Assembly (NCBI GenBank): GCA_037893245.1
Contig: JBAIAA010000696.1
Span: forward strand, 28,519 to 92,518
Reading direction: 5' to 3'
Origin: Crossaster papposus
Lineage: Eukaryota; Echinodermata; Asteroidea; Velatida; Solasteridae
DNA: 64,000 nucleotides
The notes beneath the pieces are model-generated. The model was not told where the DNA came from, made no database searches, and worked only from the letters and a program-made list of their open reading frames with translations. The translations under genes and the position numbers were made by a program. Numbering within the stretch: the stretch's first letter is position 1; each line of letters starts with the position of its first letter. Shown here piece after piece: positions 22,601 through 35,140 of this stretch.

Positions 22601-25600
22601 CAGCCAGCGGGAATCAAATACAGTCAATTTGCCAGACCCTTTCACTTGTCAGTGTTACTCGGTACTTGGAAATGATTTGTTAATAAACATTATACAGAAG
22701 CTTTTGCTACCAATGTCTCTTGGTAAAAAACAGCATGATTACAAATAAGAAACAACAGATGCGGGCTAACACCTATGGTGAATCCCATCTTAAGACTACA
22801 TCAGTGACGGATCGGGGGCTGCTTGAAACCCCCCTCCAGTCATGGTTTAATGTTATACTACTATAACTGGAAAAAAATAGATAGACAGCAGGCTATATAG
22901 CCGGAAGATCAATTCCTCGTTGTCTTAGAATGAAGGCCGAAACATTGCAAATATCATGCCTCAGACCCACCAAGCAAGCGCTCACACTTAAATATCACCC
23001 CCTCCTGTTTGCTCAAAGATAGATCCACTCTCTGTGCATGCTATGCAGTGTGAGAGGTGTGTGAAATAATTGTCTTTTGACAAATCATGTGATCAGATTT
23101 ATTAGATGAGAAACAAATTGAGTGACTTAATTTGATATTCCCGGTTCAAGGCTTTGGAATTATATGAACGACACCCGACGGTTAATTGGCCTTATTATTA
23201 AATATATCTCCTCTTCGCGATGTTTATCCAACTTGGTCTACTGCATGAAGTTTTGTATATATTCCCATTCGTTTATAATACAATTTTAAAAAAAATTTTT
23301 TTCTCACGAATTTATCAATAACGACAATATTCATCACACAAGAATAAAACCGATAGTTCAACATTGGTTCTTACAACATTTCAATTTGAAATTACTGTCA
23401 ATACTTACACCTTGATTTTCACAATCCATGTTGTTTTCATTTAATTCCGGAAAGTCATCGGATTCATTCTCAAATCTTGAGTACGGGTGTTGAGGATCCT
23501 GCCATTCAGGTCTAAAACAACAAAACACAAGATATTTTGCCCTAAATCCCGAATCTATATTTAAATTACTTAAACTTAAACAGTACAAAATGACAGATTA
23601 CATTAAGGAGATCTTTGTGCCGGCTATAGCGTCCTCGCTCTATTGCATTCCTTACCTCATTCGATTGTAGATAACCAGAACCGTAATGTATGACACTAGG
23701 ACGACAACGAAACCAATGGTGATCCACAGAGCGGCGTGGTTGATGACACGTCGTGTTCTCAAGGATCGCTCGTACGCTGTCTCCTGATGACTTTCTGTCT
23801 CATCTCCAATATTATCATCTTAAGGAATAAAGTATGACAATTTACATCATGATCAGTCTTGCAAGGTTTAAAGGCTAAAAAAAGGGCTTTTACCCCAAAT
23901 AAAACACTTTTTGAGTCATTTCTCCACTTAAACTACGTCGCTTTCACACCCATTGTCAAGAGGTATAATGAAATAGATTAAGTCCATTGTTTAGAGGTGA
24001 GTTAAAACATGTGAAAGCTTTGCCCCGTCTGGTGCCCTTTTTTAATAATTATTTTGGCTTCCAAATTCTACAACCCCACATTTTCATTCCCTTCAACATG
24101 CACATGTTCTACTCGTTAACTTGAAAAGACAGGAAAGCATTTAGATTTGTGAACCATCAGATTCCGTGTGTAGTTTCTTGTTATATTCTGGGAATGCATT
24201 TGTGTTTCACGCCTAATAACTGATGTAGTGAGCCAAGTGAGACAACTACCCCTTTACTCGTCCTTTGTGGGCGTGCCGACACTATAGAAGGACAATCGAA
24301 ATAACAGGTGTCGGGTTACTGTTTGGCTGTAACAATAATTATTACGTTGTGTTTTGATTTAAAATCGTGTTGTGTTTTGCTGTGCTGCAAAAAACTGCGT
24401 TTTGAATCGTCTAAATATTCCTGTATATTAACCTCGGCGATTTCAAGCAATTTACGTTCTGATACTCAGTCTTTAAAAACCTAGGATTTTTATGTCGCGG
24501 AGCTCTTTTTACAATTTGATTTCAGTACATTTCAAATTGATTTAGGAAAATTGACTTGGCGCTGTAATGCAAGAACAGCGGTCTTTTAGCTATTTAAAAA
24601 AAAGTCATATTTGATCACAAAAAAGGCCAGAATATAAATACATTTCGTCTAAGATGGTAAGTATCAAATTTCCTGTCAAATGTAATCTTATTATAGAAAC
24701 CTTCTTTACTTTGAAACCACTTCAAACCTAGGCCACCTCCAGTAAATTATATCTTCTATTTCGATCGCCTAACCACGTATGTACTTATACTGTACATCGT
24801 CCATTTTCATCAAAGCAGTGGCTGGGGATATCGAACGATTGGTATAATTAAATTATCTCTTCCATTTTGTCTTCCCTGCTGGGAGAACATGATATATCTG
24901 TGGTAACATTATCTGCAAAAGGGTAGTTGCGCGAGCAGTAAGGCCAGTAGCAATGTTGGGAAAGAAAACCGGAGGCAGTGCAGCATAGTGCACTTGTGTT
25001 TTTCAAGAAAGCGGAAAGGAAAGCGAGGTCGAAGAGGGAACACCTTGGACTATCACTTTGCAAGATAAATATTCAAGGAGAGAAATTAACTGGATACTGT
25101 GGCAGCTTCTTCAAATGGCTGTTTTTCTTTTACACGTTGGCGATTTCATCAGATGAAATCTCTGATGGGAAGGTGTACCTTTTGTGTTGGTCGTAGACTT
25201 GTGTGGTCGGGTATTATTTACTTAACGTCATGGTGACTCAGTTCTCTTCAATCATGGAAGTAGGCGAATAATATCATGCAGGACACTCTATAGAAACACT
25301 TTATCCCATTGTGATATTGGCGATACATTTGCCTTGGTATAGCACTTCTCTTATTAACATTTCTCATTACAACGTAGAGAAAGATCACAATACGATACGT
25401 GCAAGCATACATCTCTTGGAAACTTAACATGCGGCTGTTTTAATATGTGATGATCAAAAGTCCAGAACATAAAAAGGAGAAACAAGTCGGGCTTATCCTT
25501 CAGAGATTTCAATATTTTACCATCGATAATAACACCGACCGATGGGCTTCTTCCCCCGAAACCATTTACAGTGAATGTCACGCGGCAAACAGGCGGCGCC

Positions 25601-28600
25601 GCCCCGTGAGGGCAGAATTCAATCCACGTTGCTAAGTGTTTTCTTCCGCGCCATCTGATAGCCATTCCATCAAAAAATTAAAGATTTCTTGTTTCGGGTA
25701 GGCAGAAATGTTGCAAGGAGACAATCAGACAACCCGCTCGCTAGAAGGGATCGGAGGGTAACGTTCCTATGCTGCTCAGAAAAAAAGGGGGCTAATAGGT
25801 GAAAGATACGGCGAATAATATCATGTAGGACATCCTAGAAGCACTTTATCCTGCGGTGATATTGATGATACCATTGCCTTGGCAGAGATGGGTATATCGC
25901 ATGTACACTTCACTAGTTATGATTACACTTTCCAGATTAAAAATATATGCTCTCCCTGGAGTAGGCAGCAGCTGAACTGATTAGCTCTGGGTGGATAGAC
26001 CCAGTTTAATTACTACATATTAATACCCCAGGCAAAATCTATACAAATCAACAAAAGAGAGATAAGCATGTACTGTGTGATCACGGGGAAGATATTCCGG
26101 CTTCGTTTAGTCTCGACCAGACGGGATTTCAAAAGATTGTCGAAGCTTAGAAAAAAGGTTTTTATTATCATAAACAAATCTGAAATATGCAGTAAACATT
26201 ATTATTGGAATTCATAAAATGTATGTACTTCTTGAGGTTATATTATTACAAAAAGCAGGTGTTAAGTATAATAGTTAATACTTATGTTTTCAGGACGTGT
26301 ACGTTCTTGCATTAATCGAGAAGCGAGTACTATTTCAAATTAAACTACTCTTGTGGCGTCACTCTATTCAAAAAAGTGTCGATTGTTTGTGGACATTATT
26401 TGATTCAAATGGGATCGGACGCTTCGCGTCCTTGCCTTTTCGAATCATCAAAGATTATTCACTTTTTCGTCATTTCTTGTAACAGCCTGTTTTTTCTTAG
26501 ATTGGGACTTTTGCTTTTTAGGATAATTACCATTTTTATTACAGTATCACCACACACTAGCAAAGATATTGACTGGTACTTCACAACGTATAAATGTTTG
26601 TTGTTTTAGACTTACGGGCACCAGGGTTGAAACGCTAAACGACCTCCATTTAAAGGGATTCGGACACATTTTGAAAGGATTTGTTTTTGGAGTACGGTAC
26701 TCAATGTGTTTGGAAATTGGCTTTAAAAGTGTGTTCGTTTCATCAGTTTAACTTTCGCCCCTCATCGAAAGGTTAAATTGTTTGATTGATTTATCTCAAA
26801 CTAGGGCAAATAAGACATACTCCGTAACTAAGGATGAACGAAGCGACATTCGGTCACCATTTTGTTAGCAGAGGAGTTTTTTGTCAAAGTATGCAGGCCT
26901 ATAAGTGACTTGAAGTGGACTACAAGAGGAAAAAGAACCACGTGAAGTGATTATATACTTTACTTGCACCACTAGGAATTAACAAAAAACTACAAAATAT
27001 TGCAATGCTTACCCGTTGTCGTTGAAAGCTCCTCTGTTACTTGCTGTGTATATGACGTAGTTGTTGTCGTCTTTGTAATACTCGCTAAGAAATCAGAAGT
27101 TGGAACAGTCAGCCGAGCTGTGGTTTGGCGTTTTTCTGAAGTACTTATTATCGAAGAAAATGTCGTGGGCGTGGTTTCTGTTGCGGGGGCGTCACTTGGG
27201 CGAACAGTGTCCAAATATGGTTGCGTTATTTCGAGAGGCACTGATGAAATCGAGGTATCAACATTTGTTATGGCCTCATGTGTTGGTCCTGTTGAATTAA
27301 AAATTCTTTCCGAAACATGAGAAGTGGGGTTTAAAATATCCTTGATGTTTTTATTCAAGGAAACACTAGTGGTGGCGGCATTTATATGTAAACTCTCTGG
27401 TTGTGATGTGGATGTTTCAACCAACGTTTGTGTTTGAGTGAGTGACTTTGGGAAGTAAGAAGCCTCTTGGGACAACGCTCTCGACGTTTCAGACATGAAA
27501 GGTTCAATAGTGGAATAAACCACGTCCGTTGTTGCATTTCTCAGACTGTCAGATGTTCCACTTTCTTTGGAATTCATATTTTCATCCTGCTTACTGAGAT
27601 AAGAGACCGTGCTTTCTACATCTTCGCTAATACCAATTCCATCTTCCGTATTTGAAATATTACGCCAACCAACGTTTGTGTTTGTGAAGTTTGAAGGGAG
27701 GGAGGTATTACTTGCAGCGTTGTCTTCAGAAACAACGGTTTCGGTTACGTCACTGAATGCTGCTGTTACGTTGACAACGTCTGTGTAATTAGCAGAAGGC
27801 ATAACGTCAGTTGCTACGGTCGTCAACAATCCTTCACAAGAAAGGAGAAATATAACAACAATAATTCAAAGGAAGTCGTTAATGTGAATTTAAACAGTTT
27901 CCTTAAAATTGCATGAAACTGCTCTTTTTATTGATTCTATTCGCCTATTCAAAACATATGTCTGTGGTATACCATTTACCACTTAGGCCGGGTACAAATG
28001 GTTACACAAACGTTACAAAATGCGAACATTCCAAACTTGTCAATATTCTGCAATAGTTTCATATTTAAATAGTAGAAAAGATGAGCGAAAAAAGAGAAGG
28101 AAATCAGCAGATCCGGAGGAAAATTGCATGCCTGATATAATTATAATTAATAAGGAATCATTGTAGCCTCATTGCGACATAGATCACATGAAAATATCCT
28201 AAAACGTGACCTTAAAATACATCTCAGTAAAATGAAATGAGTTATCAGATCATTAACTTCAAACGATTCTACAAATAAAATTACTTTGCGCCTGGTTTAA
28301 TGTTACGTGATATTACAACAGAACACCTTTAGGGAAAACGTATTTAGGGAAAACATATTTAGGGAAACATATTTAGCGGACAAAACGCCTGATGTCAGCT
28401 CTGTGTTTTATTTGATGCAGTTTTTTGTAATGTCTCTCTGTGTACTGCTGTGATTTCACCGCTAGAAAGTCTATAGTATAGTATACTCATCCGGTACACA
28501 ACGCATTAATTAGTCAATTACCATAAACCTTTTATTTAGAACTATATAGTTAACTGTTTAAACATATAAATCGGCACACGTTGTATTAAAGCGTGGAAGT

Positions 28601-29435
28601 CATGACGAATACCTTTGTTTAAATGGTGGGGTGTGTTCTTGAACTAAAAAGCGTTTTGGAAGAACGGGAAAAAGTAAAATTCAGTTTTCTTCACTAATTT
28701 TAGGTTGAATAATGAAATTGGCGTCTAACTGACAGACTTCATACGCGATATTATCACAGGCCATGGTCCAATTAGCATTGGGGCGCGTAAAACTCAGGGC
28801 TGGTCATGCCTAATAACCCGTAACTGAATCAGACCAGATAAACACTGCCACCATGAAAATAGAACGGTGTACGTTCGATGTTTTTGTGTTTAGTGAGACA
28901 AGTGTTCTACCGTACAGGGAGCACATAGATCTACTTTCCTTTTGGAAAGCAATTTTGATTTTCAGTTTCCGTAAAGCTTGGTAGCAATGACACGTTTTAT
29001 AATGTTCAGCTTGGGAAAGATTGGGGGAAAATACGTTTCTGTAAGATGCGCAAAAAAAATGAAATCGGTAAATTCAACCTGGCTGGATGTGAACTTCTAA
29101 CATTTAAAGTGATACATGGAAGGCGTCATTATATTCCGGAGTGACCATAAATTACTCGAATAAAGTCCCAGTCTAAATTTGATGCAAAAATGATGCAAAA
29201 AAGTGATATTTTGACAAAAGTATTCGGCAAAGTAACAGGCCAAATAGCGCGTCGAATTGCAGGCCAAATAGCGGGCAAATAGAACTGAGATCTGGGTCAG
29301 ATCTGACCATGGACCATGGCCATTTTTAGAGTGAGTAATTGAAGTGGACTTACCTAAAGACGCAAACCCTAGATTGCAAGCAACGACAGACAACCACAAG
29401 AACCAAGGCATTCTGCACACCGTCATCATCATCAT
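19637..29435 (-). CDS. Mucin-like single-pass membrane protein, 5 exons, family not recognised
   Basis: The exons 29435-29354, 27831-27013, 23818-23656, 23511-23409 and 19750-19637 have GT-AG borders and matching phases, giving 426 residues. Residues 1-27 form a signal peptide (starting MMMMTVCRMPWFLWL). Residues 29-300, one exon, are Ser/Thr-rich with seven N-glycosylation sequons (such as NYT, NVT, NFT, NIS) and no cysteines or folded domain visible: a mucin-like stalk. A basic LRTRR (320-324) fits the furin consensus just before the membrane segment ALWITIGFVVVLVSYITVLV (330-349). The acidic 70-residue tail has Tyr365, the pair in EYLLYEDP (405 and 408) and Tyr424, with Cys385, 390, 399 and 403. 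It is a likely surface protein that could be shed and signal through tyrosines; function is unknown. Extra in-phase exons could hide in the 3-kb introns. Confidence 0.7.
20421..20551. mobile_element. Foldback element in the last intron of the mucin-like gene
   Basis: TGTCAACATA at the left end faces TATGTTGACA at the right end. Inside, GTAAATTAGTC pairs with GACTAATTTAC and GGCATCATTTTGACTAA pairs with TTAGTCAAAATGATGCC around a tiny loop. The whole 131 bp can fold into one long hairpin. No target duplication is obvious. Confidence 0.8.
22068..22264. mobile_element. hAT-type MITE with 8-bp target duplication
   Basis: The element at 22076-22256 starts CAGGGCCGTAGCGAGG and ends TCGCTACGCCCCCTG, imperfect terminal inverted repeats of the CAGGG type. 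It is flanked on both sides by CATCCATT, a perfect 8-bp duplication typical of hAT transposons. It contains a 15-C run and no open frame. Confidence 0.88.
25264..25930 (+). repeat. Diverged direct duplication of about 110 bp, copies 550 bp apart
   Basis: GCGAATAATATCATG starts both copies, at 25264 and 25811. Both continue through GGACA, an ACTTTATCC block, GTGATATTG and TTGCCTTGG, with substitutions and small gaps. The spacer is unrelated. The copies lie in intron 2 of the mucin-like gene. Confidence 0.7.
28328..28376 (+). repeat. 15-bp minisatellite, about 3 copies
   Basis: TTTAGGGAAAACGTA, TTTAGGGAAAACATA and TTTAGGGAAACATA follow one another, then a partial TTTAGCGG. The array is short, intronic, with no known role. 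Confidence 0.9.
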
Positions 29436-31158
29436 CCCCGTCAATACCTCCTCTCTAACCAGGTCGTATTCTCATCATCCACCGTAAGCTAATGGACCTT
29501 TCATCCGTCTACCGCACTGATTTATAGGATTCTTGGTACGACACGGGAGCGGGTATGTGTGAGATGCGCTGAATACTGCTTGATGATGCAGTGTGTCGGG
29601 GTATCACATTAAAGCAGTGATGGTTATCATGACAACGCGGTTTAATCTGAAATGCAAAAAATAGAGAAGGGATTGTATTTTATATATAATAATGGAGTGT
29701 GAAAAAGTATGAAAACAAAAATCGGATCAAATTATTAAAATGTTGGCTACGAACGAGCCTGGTGTCTGCACAAGTTTATACTCCAAGACCAACAACCTAT
29801 GTGCATCTAATTTTAGAATTGAAGAGTTGACTAGCTTACAAAATTTAAGCGGTACCGGTGAAAAAATACCTCCAAAACAAAACGTTTTGTGTGAAAAGTT
29901 ACACAAGAAACAGAAGACACTGCAAGCGGTAATTTGTCATGGTGGAAAAATGTCTGCCTCTCTACCCGAACTATAATACTCCAAGATGGCATTGAATCAT
30001 TCATAATATATACGTCAAAGTGTTGATGTGAAACCAGATGCTCTGGTTAATTTATGAATGAACCCGTGATGTTCATACCTAATGAATTATTCATAACATT
30101 CCTGTGCCCACGGTGTTTGAATTCAGTCACCCTCGTGAGCAACTTGTGATTTTCATGAATATAGCAAATATAATTACTGCTCGTGGTGTTGGTTTACAAC
30201 CCTTGGGATGATGCGACTTCTTTGGTTGCTAGGAAGGGAGTTGGGAGACTTAACTGCGCACGACCAGGACTGTGCGTTTTCTACATGCTATCATTACAGT
30301 ATATCTAGAAACTAAAAGCAGCAATGTGTTCAATGGAAAGTGTGTTTCAGTAATCGCATAGTATGGCGATGAAATTAAACTGCGTTTGCAAGTCAAGTCG
30401 TTGGTTGTCTTCTTTACTCACTTATAAAATCTTCAAGTACAAAGTTGTAAGTTGTTTGGATCCTCACTATACCACCCCTTTAATAGCCTATCCAGTCGTC
30501 GTCGCTGACAATAATTAAGGGAACGAGTAGGCCTATGTACATATAAATATTCAAGATCGTTTGCGTCATTATAGTCCTTAACACCATCTTGATTCACTTG
30601 GCAACAAAAATAACAAGTAATGAACCTTATCTCCAAATGTTTTTACTTTAAACTCGTCTTCAAGATCTTGATCTTATATCAACATCTTTAGCATTATGTT
30701 GCAATCAGTGCATTCACGATTGTCACCCACAGCTCTACCAGTCCAACAGTGCATAATTATCTCTATCTCGCAATAATGCCAGATCAAACCTCATCAAACA
30801 AATTAATAAAATATCACTACTCGATGGCACTGTGGCATATTTCCTGCCTTTAACTGTCATCAATATGACCTACTATAGTTTATTAAATTGAAGGATATGT
30901 CTAATGAATTTAATAAATGCTTGGCTGGCATCCGTTTCTATCGAGTGCACTGGATGAAATCTGACGGCCTTCATTGATTGAAGTCTGCCAATAGTTTCAA
31001 GATTCATTTGCCGAGTGGACCGAGACGATCGATGCTGATTCGTGAAGATATTCTATGATAACTATAAACCTGCAGAGTGTCTTCAAGTGGTTTCTACGGA
31101 AACTGACGTTTATCCAATACATATTATCTCAGGTGTTCTTTTAAAAAATGAAGGGGAA

Positions 31159-31186
31159 GGGGGGGGGGGGGGGGGGGGGGGGGGGG
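31159..31186 (+). repeat. Poly(G) run of 28
   Basis: Uninterrupted G run preceded by AAGGGGAA and followed by AGGGGAGGGGG. Gene-free context. Confidence 0.98.
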
Positions 31187-33941
31187 AGGGGAGGGGGTTG
31201 TATGCCTATGACATTTAGTGGTGTGAGAGTAAAGCTCATTTAGTTATGAACATCGTTATCGGATTTAAGGGTTTTAACTGATATGTTTTGGCTCGGTCAA
31301 CTTTTTAATATAGCACCCAACATAAGAATATTCTTAAGTTTAAGATAATCGCATAAATAGTTCATTGCAGAAGAGAAATTTAATTTTGATGTTTTCCTCG
31401 ACAGTGTCTCGCCTGCTGAAATCGGATCGTGTCTGCCATAACACGAAATGATCATGGATTATAAAACTCATTTCAATGAAGAAAAAAAAGCAAACCACAT
31501 GTCTTCAATATATTTTTGAGTATTTTGAAATATCTATTGTACTAAAATACTATCGTCGCAATTTTTTTTAGGTTGCCTTTTTGTCCTTGTTTTTTAAGCT
31601 CATCGCTGACATGGAATTTGAAATGATTCCCGCTGCACGGGCAGCGGCTGCAAACTCGACACTGAGAGTCGAGTTTGGTATGCAAAATGGTCTAATGAGG
31701 GCGCTTTGGGGTCAGTATTTGTTTAATTCACTCGATTATTTTACACCCGGCCCAAACTGTCGAATTCGGACCAGAATACTTGATTAGGATCCTTGCAGTC
31801 TTAGCGGTAACAAAAATTGTTGGACGGTTGCTGAGGCAGAATTTATTTGCTTTCTCAATAGGTCCCCTTGGCAAAGAATTCCAATCACTTATCTGAGACA
31901 GGAAAGCCTCACGGGAAAATGCAATCAAATTAATGTTTCATAAGAGTTTCCAATACTGTGGGATATGCTGGGGAAAAGCTCAAGATTTATACGCTGCACG
32001 AAGCGATGTATATCTGAAGACAATTAAAGTGTTTTAAAGTGTAATCCCTCTCCACTTTATCATACTTTTATAAGATGACACGTGCCTGATGTCCATTACG
32101 TTGTGTTTTGCCATGACGACCGAGGATGCCTATTGTGTTTCCCTTTGTTCTTGTAATGTAACCTATTACCTGTACTGTAATGTGCATAATTATGTTCAGT
32201 ACAAATAGTTTAATTGTAAAAAAAACAGTCTAAAAAAATTAAAAAGCATTGTCATACCTTACTAAAACATGGCTACGTACGAGTAAACATCGGTTGAGAA
32301 ATTTCAAGAATATTCAATATGCTTTTCATGGTACATGTACAACTATAAGTCCTCTCTGACTAATAGCATTCTTCGACATGCAGCATTATACTTTTCTGTA
32401 AAATATTGCCCAGAGATGCTTTAAAATTGCTTCGATGATCAAGTGATCAAACGTTCTGGTGTACATGTAATCTAAAACTAAAATAGTTACGTATAACTCG
32501 CTTCTACGGTCAGACAGGTCAATTGCTCTGTTTCGCATTCCATCCTCGTCTGACCTGCGCCTTAATGTTTGAAAGTACTGTCGGAAAATTAGGTTATTTA
32601 ATTACTGTTTCGGATTTGGCTTCGACAGCTTTCCACTTCATACGCAAATCAATGTCCAGTTTGTGTTTAGGCAGCTGCTCTCCATAAGCACGGCGATGTG
32701 ATTCTAAGCTCTGTAAATACTGCAATTTGTGCCTCTTTTACTGCGCCACCTGCCTCAAGACCAAACTCTCTTAGCACACTTGTCGCCTCAAATGGATCTA
32801 TTTGCAACCATTTTAATTTTCAACTAGGAGACGATGTTCTTGTCTAAACCTACTCACGTTCTAATCAGCGCACTGTGGTGGAACATTGCCTTGGATACCT
32901 TTCGAACATAGCAATATTTCAGTAATTATGAATGGGAAAAATCAAGGAAAATACGGGTATCTGTTTTTAAATTACAACTGAAATTTCCCTGTATATGGGC
33001 CTAGTTCCTGCTCAGTTTTATCCACAATAAAGAAAGGAAATCTTCTTACTAGTAATAAGAGCTAAAACTGCCCAGCACTTTTCATCGCCTTCTCATAAAA
33101 AACGAAGACACAAATGGATTTCAATCCAGGCTCTTAGCCAGTTAGAATTACAGGCGCTTTGATCAAAGTGCCAATTTTGAGGGTGATGACAGCATGAGCC
33201 CGACGGGCGCATACAGCGCTAGAACCCCTGTAATTGCGGTGAAATCGCCGCTGTTATTAAGCTGACTGCAAAAAAAACCTTCGCTCGCAGCAATGAATAT
33301 GATTCGGCTCGCTCTATTAAAATTGGCAGGAAGGACTTAGATTTTTGGGTGAGGTATATGCTTCTAGGTCTACTCGGGGAAAACACTTATGCAAGACAAA
33401 AGTATAATACCAGAGAGTGTATTGGCATGTATAGGTGATATTAAAACGAGCAGGAGCTGGTTTATAGCTCTAGGCTACAAGACAAAAATTGCTTTTTAAA
33501 GAAGATATTGCTTTCACCTCCAACTTAGACGGAACAAAGTGAGAAAAACATTCCAAGTTATATAATTTTAATCTGTAAAATGCAAGGGCAGGTGTTACCG
33601 CCTGAAAATACTGATCAAGCCTCGGCCTATACATTAAAGTATAATATTCAGTTTCGTTTTATAAGGACGTTCTTATGAAAGTGTTTGTTTCTGTTATCGT
33701 TTCGACAACTTTAACTGACGGAATTGTTTATTAGTGCTAAACCGAGATAATATACCAGTAATACATTTTATAAACATGAAAGAAGTGGACACGCGTAATC
33801 ATTCCAGAACGAAGGGATTTTTTAAAATGTAAAATGAAAACATCACAGCCTGCATACTATGCAATAGTCATTCCCTTGATTTTGGGGTACCTGACTATAC
33901 AAATTAGATTTCTTAATTTTGTTTCTGTGATCAACAATACT

Positions 33942-34577
33942 TGGGTGTTAGTTGTAACGAGTCACTGATTTTTGTGACTCGAGTCGAGTCGAGTCAAGTC
34001 AAGTCGATCGATTCGAGTCATTTTAAAGAATGACTCGAGTCGAGTCGAGTCGAGTCGAACCATTAGCTCCAGAAGGTCGAGTCGAGTCACAGTGTGGAGT
34101 TGAGTCCAGCCGAGTAATGTATTTAGCTCGAGTCATTTCGAGTCACAAATATTTGAATACTACACAATAAATAAATACGTTACAGAAACACAAGGTGGAA
34201 GTCCACGACACGGTGTATGCTTGTTATCATGGAGACGGACGCTGTATGTATTAATTCCATGTTTGTATGAATGTATACTTATTCGATAACAATAACATAA
34301 ACGTGACGTGAACATATAAACCGGCACTGGCGTAAGTCATTGCAAATATTGTTTGAACAGTTTTGCTAATATTTTGGGGACTTTAGTCTTAATTAGCCTT
34401 AACTCGAGCAGAGTCGAGTCATTCTGATAAGGAAGTCGGGTCATTTGATCGCAGTGACTCTAGTCATGGCGAGTCATTTAATCATTGGGACTCGAGTCGA
34501 GTCGACATAATTTTTTTACAGGAGTCCGAATTGAGTCGAGTCACTGACTCCGTCGAGTATTTACAACTCTGGGTGTT
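33942..34577 (+). mobile_element. GAGTC-rich transposable element with 8-bp flanking repeat
   Basis: The 620-bp element (33950-34569) starts AGTTGTAACGAGTCA and ends GTCGAGTATTTACAACTC, which pair as imperfect inverted ends. TGGGTGTT flanks both sides (33942-33949 and 34570-34577), consistent with a hAT-type target duplication. Both ends carry dense GAGTC/GACTC repeats around a 200-bp middle without an open frame. A related inverted copy is at 5610-5790. Confidence 0.75.
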
Positions 34578-35074
34578 CCACTAACTAATGTCGCTTGTCC
34601 ATAGCAATAACATTATACGCATGGTATATTGGCAGATGTTCATTTTGCGTGGCAAGTCTTAATATAGGCATAGTTGGGTAATAAACATTCCATATTTCAG
34701 ATCAGTTGTTTAAAGACTTGGGTTCCGGTGTGGATTAGTTTCGTGCTACTGCCGATGAGGGAATTTTAAGGCCACGAACAAGGAGAAGATAAAAATTAAA
34801 TTAAGAATCGAGGAACTCTAGTTTGTTTACGGTGGCTGCGTAGCATAACGGGCAAAGGCGACACGGCAGACGGGGGACTTACGGCTCGCTCACTGGCCAA
34901 TTTCCTTTGCGTAGGCTGCAGTTTGCCTACGGCTTTAACCCTGCAATGGAACGATGGACTTGCGACGGGCACGTCTTATATTGGACTTGATTGATCCAAT
35001 TTGGAGTGTATTTTCGGGACATTTGTTCTCCATTACGATAGCATAGTTATTCAATTACTGCACCAAATCGAAGG

Positions 35075-35140
35075 GTGATTGGCGCTAGGGGCTGTGACGT
35101 CACATCGTCAAGGTTTGCGACTGTGCAGTCACCTTTATAT
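35075..35140 (+). promoter_or_regulatory. CCAAT-type, CRE and TATA-like motif cluster
   Basis: GTGATTGG (inverted CCAAT box, about 35076), a palindromic TGACGTCA (35095-35102) and TTTATATT (about 35132) occur in the order and spacing of a cAMP-responsive core promoter. A second CRE-like TTGACGTCAG lies near 35346. No exon could be assigned downstream. Motif evidence only. Confidence 0.3.

Noticed and set aside
25354..25665. Minus-strand open frame of 103 residues as a gene
   Set aside because: It lies within an intron of the mucin-like gene on the same strand, breaks no known pattern, and shows no convincing splice sites in phase with the flanking exons.
27000..27320. Plus-strand open frame of 106 residues
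   Set aside because: It is the shadow of the Ser/Thr-rich exon of the mucin-like gene. Biased codons on one strand create long open frames on the other.
31581..31787. Plus-strand open frame of 68 residues in the gene desert
   Set aside because: There is no family motif, no splice partner and no promoter signal. Length is within chance expectation.
34835..34940. tRNA-like or gene-like GC-rich patch
   Set aside because: GTGGCTGCGTAGCATAACGG resembles an A box only weakly, and no B box or open frame follows.
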